This document shows, one piece after another, positions 28,927 through 37,716 of a stretch of DNA of 64,000 nt (its first letter is position 1; each line of letters starts with the position of its first letter). The notes beneath the pieces are model-generated. The model was not told where the DNA came from. It made no database searches and worked only from the letters and a program-made list of their open reading frames with translations. A program made the translations under genes and the position numbers. Source of the DNA: Nostoc sp. 106C (lineage in GTDB: Bacteria; Cyanobacteriota; Cyanobacteriia; Cyanobacteriales; Nostocaceae); the NCBI RefSeq assembly GCF_002154725.1, contig NZ_MTAW01000104.1:62001-126000 (forward strand). Direction: 5' to 3'.

Positions 28927-29619
28927 ATGGTGCAACATCGTCCTCATACCACAGTGGTTTTGGCAATGAGTGCAGATGGCAAAATAGCAGACTTTAGGCG
29001 ATCGCCTGCTCGGTTTGGCTCAAAGGCTGATAAAGCACACCTGGAAAAACAAATCGCTGCCTCTGATGCCGTTCTCTTTGGTGCCGGTACTCTCCGTGCA
29101 TACGGTACTACACTAACCGTATCACATCCTACACTGCTGCAACGTCGAACACAGGAGGGCAAATCTACCCAACCAGTTCATATAGTCATTACACAATCTG
29201 CTAACCTCAATCCGGAAATTCACTTTTTTAAACAACCAATTCAACGTTGGTTGCTTACGACTAGAGCCGGGGCACTTTCCTGGCAAGGATGCTCGGAATT
29301 CGAGCAAATTCTGGTTTTTGAAACACCAAATGGCAAGATTGATACTCCTGCCGCTTTAAAACACCTGGTATCTCTACATATAACACGCCTAGCAGTATTG
29401 GGGGGTGGGGAGTTAGTGGCTTCAATGCTGGAACTAGATTTAATAGATGAATTATGGTTGACGGTATGTCCTTTGATTTTAGGTGGTGCTAATGCACCCA
29501 CACCTACCGCAGGTGAAGGATTTCTCGCGAATTTGGCTCCCCGTCTCCAACTTCTGGAAGTTAATCAAGTTGACCAGGAAGTGTTTTTACACTATCGGCT
29601 ACAACGACAAGCATCTTAG
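28927..29619 (+). CDS. RibD C-terminal-type reductase (COG1985)
   Basis: A 230-residue pyrimidine reductase-type protein without the deaminase half of RibD. Motifs: VLAMSADGKIAD at the start, DAVLFGAGTLRAYG, and LAVLGGGELVASMLELDLIDEL with the NADPH-binding Gly-rich turn, then LTVCPLILGG. In riboflavin synthesis such domains reduce the ribosyl side chain of the aminopyrimidine intermediate; stand-alone copies may have other substrates. In many cyanobacteria a stand-alone protein of this kind exists beside a separate deaminase. The ATG at 28927 is the natural start. No other rib gene is next to it. Confidence 0.88.
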   Translation: MVQHRPHTTVVLAMSADGKIADFRRSPARFGSKADKAHLEKQIAASDAVLFGAGTLRAYGTTLTVSHPTLLQRRTQEGKSTQPVHIVITQSANLNPEIHFFKQPIQRWLLTTRAGALSWQGCSEFEQILVFETPNGKIDTPAALKHLVSLHITRLAVLGGGELVASMLELDLIDELWLTVCPLILGGANAPTPTAGEGFLANLAPRLQLLEVNQVDQEVFLHYRLQRQAS

Positions 29620-29719
29620 ATTACCCTAATAAGGGTTGGGCATTGGGCATTTTCCTCTTGTCTTTCCTATTCCCCCAATTCCCAGTCTCTAGTCCCTAAT
29701 TTTCCTAAAAACCCACACG

Positions 29720-30901
29720 ATGATAGAAAAACTAAAACCTCGCTATTCTATCGTTTGGATCAACACCATTGCCGAAATTCCCCAACAAGCTTGGGATGCT
29801 TTGGCATTGACGCTCAAAACTCCTTTTTTAGAGTGGGAGTGGTTGAACAATCTGGAAACATCCCACAGTGCTACGCGGAGAACAGGTTGGTTACCAAATC
29901 ACTTAACACTGTGGCGTGACAGAACGCTAATTGCAGCGGCTCCACTCTACCTGAAAGGACATAGTGCTGGCGAATTTGTTTTCGATCACCAGTGGGCAAA
30001 TTTAGCTGAACGTATTGGGGTGGAGTATTACCCGAAATTGTTGGGAATGACACCATTTACTCCTGCTGAAGGCTATCGCTTCTTAATTGCCTCTGGAGAA
30101 GATGAGGATGAAATTACAGCCTTGATGCTGCATGAAATCGACTCTTTCTGCACTAAGCATCGCATTTCTGGGTGTCATTTTCTTTATGTCGATCCCGAAT
30201 GGCGTCCTGTGCTGGAAAGACAAGGCTTTACTCCTTGGTTGCATCACAGTTACATCTGGGAAAATAATGGGTTTAAGAATTTTGATGACTACTTAGCTGT
30301 GTTCAACGCCAATCAACGCCGTAATATTAAGCGGGAACGCAAAGCAGTAGAGAAGGCAGGTTTAAGACTGCAACCACTGACTGGGGATGAAATTCCTCAT
30401 TCTTTGTTTTCTTTGATGTATCAGTTTTATGCGGATACTTGTGACAAGTTTGGCTGGTGGGGTAGTAAATACTTAACAAAGCGGTTTTTTGAACAGTTAC
30501 ATAGCAGTTATCGCCATCGAGTATTGTTTTTTGCGGCCTACAGCGAGCAAGATAGTCGCCACCCGATAGGAATGTCTTTTTGTCTATTTAAAGACGACAG
30601 ACTTTATGGGCGCTATTGGGGAAGTTTTCAAGAAATAGATTGCTTGCATTTTGATGCTTGCTATTATGCGCCGATTCAGTGGGCGATCGCTAACGATATC
30701 CAAATTTTTGACCCTGGTGCTGGTGGACGCCACAAAAAACGGCGTGGATTTCCTGCTAAACCCAATCACAGTCTGCACCGCTTTTACAACAGCCGTTTAG
30801 AAAAAATTTTGCTGCCTTATATCAAGGAAGTGAATCAACTCGAACAGCAAGAAATTGAGGCAATGAATGCTGAATTACCTTTCAGCAACCGAGATGTTTA
30901 G
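29720..30901 (+). CDS. COG3146 (DUF482) GNAT-like protein
   Basis: A 393-residue member of the DUF482/COG3146 family, sometimes annotated as peptidogalycan biosynthesis or FemAB-like/GNAT-fold protein. Family segments are visible: TPFLEWEWLNNLE near the N-terminus, YPKLLGMTPFTPAEG, FNANQRRNIKRERKAV (family hallmark) and the C-terminal FDPGAGGRHKKRRGF. The fold suggests transfer of an acyl or aminoacyl group to an amine, but the substrate is not established. Start ATG 29720. It is followed after 100 bases by a DUF4346 gene on the same strand. Confidence 0.88.
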   Translation: MIEKLKPRYSIVWINTIAEIPQQAWDALALTLKTPFLEWEWLNNLETSHSATRRTGWLPNHLTLWRDRTLIAAAPLYLKGHSAGEFVFDHQWANLAERIGVEYYPKLLGMTPFTPAEGYRFLIASGEDEDEITALMLHEIDSFCTKHRISGCHFLYVDPEWRPVLERQGFTPWLHHSYIWENNGFKNFDDYLAVFNANQRRNIKRERKAVEKAGLRLQPLTGDEIPHSLFSLMYQFYADTCDKFGWWGSKYLTKRFFEQLHSSYRHRVLFFAAYSEQDSRHPIGMSFCLFKDDRLYGRYWGSFQEIDCLHFDACYYAPIQWAIANDIQIFDPGAGGRHKKRRGFPAKPNHSLHRFYNSRLEKILLPYIKEVNQLEQQEIEAMNAELPFSNRDV

Positions 30902-31001
30902 GGACAATAATTTACAAACAAACCAAGAATTCACAGGAAGATATGAAAGGAAGAATTACACTTGAAATGGAGTAGAAATTTGCAGAAATTTGATTTTAAT
31001 A

Positions 31002-31391
31002 ATGACTATGGATTTGATAGTAGAAGACTTGGCTGCAATTGACGATCAGCTTTCTCACCGTCATATTGAACTCGATCCTAGTGGATATTTCATTATTTAC
31101 TTGGATCGGGAGGCAAAGTTAATTTATGCCAAGCATTTTACAAATGTAATTGATGAGCGCGGTTTAGCTGTAGATCCAGAAACAGGAAAGGTGATTCCCG
31201 CTAAAGGAAAAGTAGAAAGAACTCACACAACTGTATTTAGTGCGAGAACCGCCAAGGAACTTTGCGTCAAAATATTTGAAGAAACTCAGCCCTGTCCAGT
31301 AAGTCTTTTAGACCATGCAGCTTATTTAGGTAGAGAATTTCTCCGAGCTGAGGTGGCTTTAGTGACAGGGCAAGAGTACATTCAAGATTAG
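31002..31391 (+). CDS. DUF4346 domain protein
   Basis: A conserved cyanobacterial protein of 129 residues, of unknown function, with the characteristic ELDPSGYFIIYLDREAKLIY and HAAYLGREFLRAEVAL segments and a C-terminal GQEYIQD. In other lineages the domain is fused to dihydropteroate-synthase-like or methyltransferase-like modules, which gives only a loose hint at a pterin or C1 connection. The ATG at 31002 is chosen; a second ATG at 31008 and an upstream TTG at 30990 are alternatives. It ends next to an STRR repeat block. Confidence 0.8.
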   Translation: MTMDLIVEDLAAIDDQLSHRHIELDPSGYFIIYLDREAKLIYAKHFTNVIDERGLAVDPETGKVIPAKGKVERTHTTVFSARTAKELCVKIFEETQPCPVSLLDHAAYLGREFLRAEVALVTGQEYIQD

Positions 31392-31393
31392 GC

Positions 31394-31460
31394 TGTCATT
31401 AGTCATTTGTCCTTTGTCTTTTGTATCAATAACTAATGACTAATGACCAATGACGAATTA
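31394..31460. repeat. STRR inverted repeat (TCATTAG / CTAATGA)
   Basis: TGTCATTAGTCATTTGTC near 31394 pairs with ACTAATGACTAATGACCAATGAC near 31432-31454. It lies between the convergent DUF4346 and psb32 genes. Confidence 0.7.
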
Positions 31461-31472
31461 CAGCATTAGCTA

Positions 31473-32219
31473 TTAGCCATTGTTCGTTGGTTGGTTAACT
31501 TGGTAAAGATAGTAAGTTGCCATTGGGATAATAGTAGCAGCAATTAATAGCCCTACCACCCAAGCAGTGGCATTACCTTTATCTTTGTCAGTTTCTTCTG
31601 CTGTCTTGAATGTGCCTTCTACCTGCACATTCTCAACGATTTTGGGTGGGCCGGGATCGGTTTGCCCAGAAAGGACTGCGACTAGGCGATCGCTTGCATC
31701 TAAGAAAGCTTGGTTATATTTGTTACCATTGCGCAATGGAGCCATGACGGTTTCCGAAGCTACGCTCTCAGCAATAGAGTCTGACAGCAAAGATTTGGCT
31801 TTATCTCCAGTAATAATGGCGGTGCCATTGGTAACTGTATCAATTACCAAGAGGGTTTGATTAGCTTGTGCTTCTTTTGTGGGAAACCATTTTTCAAACA
31901 ACGCTTTGGCAAAACTTTCTGGTGTTTCCCCATAGTCGAGTCGGCGAATGGTGACAATTCTGGTTTCGTAACCAGTTTTCTTGGCCAAATCTGCCAAAGT
32001 GCTGCTAATCTTACCTTCATTCACACGGCTGATTGCATCGGCTTGATCCACAACCCAAGTGCTATTATCTGCTGCAAGGTTGGGTATTTGATATGCGCCA
32101 GTGGCTAACGCCGAAGGTACGACGACCAGAAAAGAAACTAGAGCGATCGCTAGTAATGGCAGAATTAGTCTAATCAGGTATTTTGGGATGATAACTACTT
32201 GGTTGAGGAGCTGTTTCAT
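31473..32219 (-). CDS. psb32: TPM-domain protein, photosystem II repair protein Psb32-like
   Basis: The 248-residue product has an N-terminal signal/anchor (about 10-38, LIRLILPLLAIALVSFLVVVPSALA), the TPM domain (about 55-190: YETRIVTIRRLDYGETPESFAKALFE is split here as RIVTIRRLDYGE and FAKALFEKWFP), and a C-terminal membrane helix (WVVGLLIAATIIPMATYYLY). Psb32 in Synechocystis and its plant relative TLP18.3 protect photosystem II and help its repair under high light, on the lumenal side of the thylakoid. The ATG at 32219 (MKQLLNQ) is preferred to one 30 bases upstream. Monocistronic. Confidence 0.88.
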   Translation of the reverse strand: MKQLLNQVVIIPKYLIRLILPLLAIALVSFLVVVPSALATGAYQIPNLAADNSTWVVDQADAISRVNEGKISSTLADLAKKTGYETRIVTIRRLDYGETPESFAKALFEKWFPTKEAQANQTLLVIDTVTNGTAIITGDKAKSLLSDSIAESVASETVMAPLRNGNKYNQAFLDASDRLVAVLSGQTDPGPPKIVENVQVEGTFKTAEETDKDKGNATAWVVGLLIAATIIPMATYYLYQVNQPTNNG

Positions 32220-32771
32220 TGGATAAACTCTCAGACAGTATTGCACCAAAAATACTACACAACCACTGTCAAAATCACCTGGTTTATGGCTTTTTCCACT
32301 TGAAAGTTTTAGCTATAACCCAAAGATGGATTTTATTGTGAAAGTTTTGCGGCTCAAATGAGTTTTGATTGTCGCTAGTACAAACTGCTATCGCCAAGAA
32401 ATACCGCCCGATTTAGGAATTTAACTAAATTGGGCGGATTTTGCAAACCATTGGGAGATTATACCATATATTTTTAGATTTTCGACTGCATATCTTAGAT
32501 TTTTTAATATCTGCGACAATTTGCTCTGCCATAAATTACAGACAACAGACTAGAAAAGTTTGATGAATTAGCGATCGCATAGTTGTAGTTACGTAGCAAA
32601 AGAAGTTTCACCACTGTATTGAAAGAAAAATTGGGAACGGTTCCAGGGATTTTAGGCAATAGAGACGATCGGTGGATAGGCTATGCTCCCTCGAACTGAG
32701 CTTAATTTACACTGCTACACTGGTAATTAAAGACAACTAATGTTAGCAAAAAACCCACGATAATAAGTTCA
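32220..32771. other. Intergenic region between divergent psb32 and Uma2 genes
   Basis: About 550 bases holding both divergent promoters. It contains one notable hairpin (32404-32437, listed separately), a HIP1-like site near 32572 and nothing else that I recognise. Confidence 0.4.
32404..32437. terminator. Orphan 12-bp hairpin, terminator-like
   Basis: CCGCCCGATTTA (32404-32415) pairs with TAAATTGGGCGG (32426-32437), with one G-U pair and a 10-base loop; ATTTTGC follows on the plus strand. No gene ends here on either strand, so it could end a small RNA or be a repeat. Confidence 0.4.
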
Positions 32772-33335
32772 ATGAATACTGTTGTTCTCAATCTCGAACC
32801 GATCGCTCATTTAACCGATGAGCAATTTTATCAATTGTGTCTTGTTAATAGAGATTTAAGCCTAGAAATGAATGCAGCAGGAGAATTAATTATTGTGCCA
32901 CCCGTGGGAGGAGAAAGCGGAAATCAAGAAGCAGACTTAATTACAGACTTGAATAATTGGAATCGTCAAGCTAAATTAGGTAAAGTTTTTAGTTCTTCAA
33001 CTATTTTTATCCTGCCAAATGGTGCAAAACGTTCCCCTGACGCGGCTTGGGTAAAGTTGGAACGGTGGGAAGCTTTAACACCAGAACAGCGAAAAAAATT
33101 TCCGCCACTTGTACCTGATTTTGCCATTGAACTGCGTTCTGAAACAGATAGGCTCCAACCTCTCCAAGACAAAATGCAGGAATATATAGAAAATGGTTTG
33201 CGTTTGGGTTGGCTGATTAATCCTCAAGATGCCACAGTGGAAATTTACCGACACAACAAAGCTGTGGAAGTGGTGCAAATGCCAGCGATTATTTCTGGAG
33301 AAGATGTATTACCTGGATTTGAATTGCAAGTGTAA
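32772..33335 (+). CDS. Uma2 family endonuclease-like protein (DUF820)
   Basis: A 187-residue Uma2 protein without the coiled-coil tail of the copy at 3673-4413. Core segments: LEMNAAGELIIVPPVGGESGNQEADL, split as ELIIVPPVGGESG and NQEADLITDLNNW; SPDAAWVKLERW with the conserved Asp; LVPDFAIELRSETD, then MQEYIENGLRLGWLINP, containing the putative catalytic Asp, Glu and Lys/Gln. PD-(D/E)XK fold is known for the family; the function is not. Start ATG 32772. The length is usual for the family. Confidence 0.88.
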   Translation: MNTVVLNLEPIAHLTDEQFYQLCLVNRDLSLEMNAAGELIIVPPVGGESGNQEADLITDLNNWNRQAKLGKVFSSSTIFILPNGAKRSPDAAWVKLERWEALTPEQRKKFPPLVPDFAIELRSETDRLQPLQDKMQEYIENGLRLGWLINPQDATVEIYRHNKAVEVVQMPAIISGEDVLPGFELQV

Positions 33336-33384
33336 CTAAACGATAAGAATGATGGACTTGATAGTTTTTTTGAATATAAAAGTT

Positions 33385-34617
33385 TTATGAATGAGCGATC
33401 GCATAGTTGTAGTATCCACAACGATGTTGAATAGCAGCGATCGTATTAAATACAGTTTCGATAAACGTAGATTTGTAACCAGTTGGTTTTAGTAGTATGT
33501 TTGCTAAATAAGGTAGCGCTTCAGGATTACCTTTTTTTTCTAATGCTTCAGCAGCAAATGTTATATAAGTATCATCACTATCATCAATCTGATCGCAGGT
33601 TAAATAGTGATTTAAAGCTTCTACCAATGCTGCTATAGCTGCTTGAGAACCAATTTTTCCTAATGCTGTCGCTGCTGTTAATTTAATCAAAGGACAGCCA
33701 TAATTTAAAGCATGAATTAGTGAGGGAATCGCTTTTTCTGAGCCAAGTTCTCCCAAAATCGTCGCAGCACTCTCCTGAACAAATTCATTTTGATTATTCA
33801 TGGCTTCGATGAGAAATGGAACAGCTGCATCAGAGCCAATGTTACCTAAAGCAAAAGCAGCAGCTTGGATACGAACTTTAGAATTTTCATGCTGTAAAAC
33901 TTCAATTAATGCTGGTACAGCGATATCATCACCAATTTTTCCCAAGGTAGATGCAGCCATTTTCACAACATAAGGGTCTTTGTCCCTTAAAGATGGAATC
34001 AATAAGTATACAATTTCCTCTCTACCTATTTCTGCTAATGCTTCAGCAGCCCTACCACGAACCCAAGGATTTTGATGATTCAAAGCATGAATTAATCCGG
34101 CTTCAGCTAACTGAGAGCCAATTTGCCCCAAGATGTCAGGAGCTAACCAATAGACATCTGAGTTTTGATGGTTTAACGCTTTGATCAATGCTCTCACGGC
34201 TATCTCAGATTTAATTTCGCCAAGAGCAAAGGTAGCACTCCAGGGAACACAGCTTTCCTCATCATTCAATGCTTCTACCAGATAGAGAATGGCATAGTCA
34301 GAACGTGTCATCCCCAAAAGTTGAACTTTCAATACTTCAGGGATTTGTAATGCAGTTACCAAACCCACAGTTTGCACTTGAAACTCTGGTTTGACTGCTC
34401 CTGCTAACTTTGCACCTAATCGCAAATCTACCTCTAAGGCTAACCTGACAACTCGTAACGCCTGAGCCTCATCCTCTAGCTGCGCTAACATCTGCGTTAT
34501 AGGTTCTGTCCATTGCAGGTAATTGAGGTAATCTCGTTGCAGTTGCTCATCACTCAACTGGGCTAGCTGTTGCAGGAGATTGTTAGACTCTAAGGGCAGT
34601 TGACGGTAGAATTCCAT
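33385..34617 (-). CDS. HEAT-repeat protein (PBS-lyase-type repeats)
   Basis: A 410-residue all-helical solenoid. At least eight repeats of about 30 residues can be seen (for example AVPALIEVLQHENSKVR, AAFALGNIGSDAAVPFLIEAM, ALGKIGSQAAIAALVEALNH) of the HEAT/phycobilisome-lyase class. Such proteins bind other proteins; members act as phycobilin lyases (CpcE/F type) or as scaffolds, but the specific lyase hallmarks are not clear here. The N-terminal ~110 residues (MEFYRQLPLESNNLLQQLAQ) are different and helical. Start ATG 34617. Divergent from surE, with only ~50 bases between the two start codons. Confidence 0.88.
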   Translation of the reverse strand: MEFYRQLPLESNNLLQQLAQLSDEQLQRDYLNYLQWTEPITQMLAQLEDEAQALRVVRLALEVDLRLGAKLAGAVKPEFQVQTVGLVTALQIPEVLKVQLLGMTRSDYAILYLVEALNDEESCVPWSATFALGEIKSEIAVRALIKALNHQNSDVYWLAPDILGQIGSQLAEAGLIHALNHQNPWVRGRAAEALAEIGREEIVYLLIPSLRDKDPYVVKMAASTLGKIGDDIAVPALIEVLQHENSKVRIQAAAFALGNIGSDAAVPFLIEAMNNQNEFVQESAATILGELGSEKAIPSLIHALNYGCPLIKLTAATALGKIGSQAAIAALVEALNHYLTCDQIDDSDDTYITFAAEALEKKGNPEALPYLANILLKPTGYKSTFIETVFNTIAAIQHRCGYYNYAIAHS

Positions 34618-34667
34618 TTGCTTTCCTCAACTTACAGCAATGGATGTTGGCTCCTCAGTATAAATAT

Positions 34668-35348
34668 ATGACTATCATCCTCACTAACGACGACGGTATC
34701 GATGCGCCTGGAATTAAAGCGCTGCTCAATGCTGTCAAGGACAAAAAAGTAATTATCGCTGCGCCGAGAGATCATCAATCTGGCTGTGGACATCAAGTTA
34801 CTACTACTCGCCCCATTACTCTCCAACGACGTTCGCAAACTGAATATGCGATCGCCGGGACTCCCGCTGATTGTGTGAGAATTGCAATCTCACAAATTAG
34901 TGAAGATATCAAATTTGTGTTGTCGGGGATCAATGCTGGGGGGAACTTGGGCGTGGATGCCTATATTTCCGGTACAGTGGCGGCGGTGCGAGAAGCCGCA
35001 ATGAACGGTATTCCCGGAATTGCCATTTCTCACTATCGCAAAGCCAAGCAAAATTTTGATTGGGAACTCGCCGCTAAATTTACGGCTGAAGTTTTGGCTG
35101 ACTTACTCCAACGTCCCCTAGAACCAGGAAACTTCTGGAATGTGAATTTGCCACATCTGCAACCAGGAGAACCATACCCAGAAGTGGTGTTTTGCCAACC
35201 CTGTACCAAAGCTTTGCCAATTAACTACCGGATTGACGGCGATGATTTTTATTATGTAGGGGAATATAGCAAACGCGATCGCACTCCTGGTAGCGATGTC
35301 GATGTCTGTTTTTCTGGCAACATTGCTGTTACCAAATTAAGGGTGTAA
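34668..35348 (+). CDS. surE: 5'/3'-nucleotidase SurE
   Basis: SurE dephosphorylates nucleoside 5'- and 3'-monophosphates and polyphosphate, with a divalent metal. The 226-residue product starts MTIILTNDDGIDAPGI, where the two Asp residues bind metal, followed by APRDHQSGCGHQVT and the SGINAGGNLGVDAYISGTVAAVREA motif with the metal-binding Asn. I take the ATG at 34668; an upstream in-frame TTG (34644) would add eight residues not found in the family. Its promoter must lie in the ~50-base gap to the divergent HEAT-repeat gene. Confidence 0.95.
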   Translation: MTIILTNDDGIDAPGIKALLNAVKDKKVIIAAPRDHQSGCGHQVTTTRPITLQRRSQTEYAIAGTPADCVRIAISQISEDIKFVLSGINAGGNLGVDAYISGTVAAVREAAMNGIPGIAISHYRKAKQNFDWELAAKFTAEVLADLLQRPLEPGNFWNVNLPHLQPGEPYPEVVFCQPCTKALPINYRIDGDDFYYVGEYSKRDRTPGSDVDVCFSGNIAVTKLRV

Positions 35349-35430
35349 ATGTAGTCAAGAGTCAAGGGTCATTTTTCATAGGTCATTTGTCAAAAGCCAA
35401 ATATTTCTTCCTCCCCCTGCTCTCCTGCCT

Positions 35431-35736
35431 TTATCCTTCCTCATCTGTCCCTTGTAGCAGTATCATCAGTTTATCTAGGGTTTGTGTCAGTTGGCTGAGT
35501 TTTTGTAATGAATCATCTTGGGATTCAGCAAGAGTCTGTACAGCGTCACATAATGCGAAAATTTGATAACCCTGCTGCTGTAACTGCTTTCCTTGCGCTT
35601 CGACTTGCACGCTGAGAGTCTCCAGTCTTTGCGCAAGGCTCTCAATTGTCTCCGTAGTAGAAAGTACTGCTTCGCCGATTTGCTCAACAATCGATTCCAA
35701 GCGACCGATTTTAACTTCGACTCCTGTTGTCATCAT
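35431..35736 (-). CDS. Small coiled-coil protein (101 aa)
   Basis: The product is almost entirely heptad-patterned (IGRLESIVEQIGEAVL, IESLAQRLETLSVQVEAQGKQLQQQGYQ, shown in pieces: SLAQRLETLSVQVEAQ). It has no signal, membrane segment or known domain. Similar small coiled-coil proteins are common in cyanobacteria and often occur next to unrelated genes. Probably a scaffold or partner of another protein; no function can be named. The start is ATG 35736 or 35733, with GGTGG upstream as a possible ribosome-binding site. It converges with surE. Confidence 0.6.
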   Translation of the reverse strand: MMTTGVEVKIGRLESIVEQIGEAVLSTTETIESLAQRLETLSVQVEAQGKQLQQQGYQIFALCDAVQTLAESQDDSLQKLSQLTQTLDKLMILLQGTDEEG

Positions 35737-36100
35737 GATCTTTACCACCCTAATTTTGAGAGATCAATATAGTAATATCGCTACGGATCTTGAATAATTT
35801 AATATACGCATTAACACCAGGAAACCGCCACTATTAAAATCTAATTAATAATTGTTACGTATTTATTCGTAGCAAATTATAGCGAGAATAAACTTAATTA
35901 CAAATTTGCCTCATGTTCACTTACCTTATTCCGGAAATGTTGAATTAACTTTACCTTAAAAATATAAAAAATCCGGCTCTCACCAGTCTTGTTAAAGATC
36001 AAGTAAATACACGTAAAAAATAAAATATTTTTAATACTCTTAAGTTTATATTCAAATCAAGGTTAAGTAATTTTACTTTGATCGCTTGATATTAAGCCGG
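35737..36100. other. AT-rich upstream region of the sugar transferase gene
   Basis: About 360 bases between two divergent genes, extremely AT-rich from 35850. Promoters must be here, but I see no clear operator, RNA gene or repeat. Confidence 0.4.
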
Positions 36101-36781
36101 ATGATGTACCCTATACAATTACACAGTGTTTTTCAAAGCGCCACTTCTACAGCTTGGGATTTAGAATTTATTCCTCATCCCTCGGTAAAATCTAAATTTA
36201 AACGTTGTCTAGATATTTTGGGTAGCTTAGTAGGGTTGTTAATTTTAGCAATTGTGTTTGTGCCAATTGCGATCGCGATTAAAATCGATAGTCCAGGTGC
36301 AATCTTCTTTACTCAAGAACGCTATGGATATCTAGGGCAACCATTCCGTATTCGGAAATTTCGCTCAATGGTTAGTAATGCGGAGCATTTAAAATCTTTA
36401 GTTAAAAATGAGGCTAAAGGACTCATTTTTAAAAATCAAAAGGACTTTCGGGTAACTAATATAGGCCGCTTTTTGCGACGTACTAGCTTAGACGAACTTC
36501 CTCAGTTTTGGAATGTTTTAGTAGGTGAAATGAGTCTAGTAGGTACACGTCCACCTACTGCTGATGAAGTAGTTAATTATTCACCGCGTCACTGGCAACG
36601 TTTGAATGTCAAACCTGGTTTAACTGGCGAATGGCAAGTTAATGGTCGTTCTCAAATTACAGATTTTGAACAAATAGTTGATTTAGATCTACGTTACCAG
36701 CAAAATTGGCATATATTTTATGACTTGTTGCTGATTGGAAGAACATTTTATGTCATCTTCCATAAAATAGGAGCTTGCTAA
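36101..36781 (+). CDS. Sugar transferase (polyprenyl-phosphate glycosyl-1-phosphate transferase type)
   Basis: A 226-residue initiating sugar transferase (short form, WbaP/EpsL C-terminal domain only). One membrane helix (about 48-68, LGSLVGLLILAIVFVPIAIA) precedes the cytosolic catalytic part with FTQERYGYLGQPFRIRKFRSM, RRTSLDELPQFWNVL (catalytic DE pair), and VGTRPP, then KPGLTGEWQVNGRS. It loads the first sugar-phosphate onto undecaprenyl phosphate for exopolysaccharide synthesis. The ATG at 36101 is preferred to an upstream TTG (36086). No other polysaccharide gene is next to it. Confidence 0.92.
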   Translation: MMYPIQLHSVFQSATSTAWDLEFIPHPSVKSKFKRCLDILGSLVGLLILAIVFVPIAIAIKIDSPGAIFFTQERYGYLGQPFRIRKFRSMVSNAEHLKSLVKNEAKGLIFKNQKDFRVTNIGRFLRRTSLDELPQFWNVLVGEMSLVGTRPPTADEVVNYSPRHWQRLNVKPGLTGEWQVNGRSQITDFEQIVDLDLRYQQNWHIFYDLLLIGRTFYVIFHKIGAC

Positions 36782-36805
36782 TTACAAGATTTCTCTAATA
36801 TGAAG

Positions 36806-36924
36806 AATTCGTAATTCGTAATTGATTTTTAGATAGGAATTTAGAAACCAAAAGCAACGAGGTTGCTTCTTTAAGCAAGAAATTCTCGGGACTGCTTAAA
36901 TTACGAATTACGAATTACGAATTA
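36806..36924. repeat. STRR inverted repeat (ATTCGTA / TTACGAA)
   Basis: ATTCGTAATTCGTAATT (36807-36823) is complementary to AATTACGAATTACGAATTACGAAT (36899-36923). The arms are 75 bases apart, between the convergent sugar transferase and HupE-like genes. Confidence 0.75.
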
Positions 36925-36949
36925 GTAATTATTAATTATTCTGATTTGT

Positions 36950-37585
36950 TTAGATTACTAAGTTAATTGCATTGCGCAAGAATACGATACCGATCGCAAA
37001 AAAAGCTAACCCAGCAAAGCGAATTCTATTTGGCATCATTGAGTACATTTCTCTAGTACTCATAACTACAGCACATTGAGTTAAGGTAATGCCTAGTACA
37101 TAAATAACTAAAGGCATCATTCCAGTTTCAATGGCAGATCCAGTACCAGCATAACCGTGAAATAAACCTGCGATCGCTCCTAGCAGTGAAAGTAACAGCC
37201 AGTTCGGTTGTTTTAACATCATCAGCATAGCGCCAAAGGCGATTGTGGAAGTTGCAATCCCAATTTCTGCACCTGCTAAATTCACCTGGAACAGATGCAT
37301 TACTGTACCAAAAACTCCTGCTGACACAAAAGCCGCAGCAATCAAAGCGCCACGAACCATTCCAGCTGAGAGTAAGCCTATGGCTACAAGACTAGCCAAA
37401 CGATCTAAGCTAATTACTGGATCTGCGATTCCCCAAAGCAAGCCTTCCCAAGAATTAGAAATAGATGGATGAAAGTCAAATCCACTCAATGAACTCAATA
37501 TGCTAATTAAAACTAGAGATGCGATCGCCCCAGCATGACGACGCTGTAACCTAGTAGTGGATGTTGATAACTCAACTGTTAACAT
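36950..37585 (-). CDS. HupE/UreJ-like membrane protein
   Basis: A 211-residue membrane protein with about six helices (for example SLVAIGLLSAGMVRGALIAAAF, shown as SLVAIGLLSAGMVRG). HupE/UreJ proteins take up nickel (or cobalt) for hydrogenase or urease. The region corresponding to the family's first metal motif (H-P-x(3)-D-H) reads GIADPVISLDRLAS: the Asp is kept but the usual His is Arg. The later His of GTVMHLFQ and GLFHGYAG are present. Substrate assignment is thus uncertain; a nickel/cobalt permease role is only inferred. No hydrogenase or urease gene is nearby. Confidence 0.7.
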   Translation of the reverse strand: MLTVELSTSTTRLQRRHAGAIASLVLISILSSLSGFDFHPSISNSWEGLLWGIADPVISLDRLASLVAIGLLSAGMVRGALIAAAFVSAGVFGTVMHLFQVNLAGAEIGIATSTIAFGAMLMMLKQPNWLLLSLLGAIAGLFHGYAGTGSAIETGMMPLVIYVLGITLTQCAVVMSTREMYSMMPNRIRFAGLAFFAIGIVFLRNAINLVI

Positions 37586-37716
37586 CAATTTATACCGAAT
37601 ACTTATGTTTTTTGGTAATTTATATTACCCAAAGTTCTCAAAAAACTAACATAGTCTTGACTATAAATATCGGTAAATACGTAAAATTATGTAAAAACAG
37701 CAATTTTACCTAACTT

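Noticed and set aside
28727-28969. 80-codon plus-strand frame before the RibD-type gene
   Set aside because: It overlaps the start of the real gene in another frame and has a Cys/Lys-rich chance composition.
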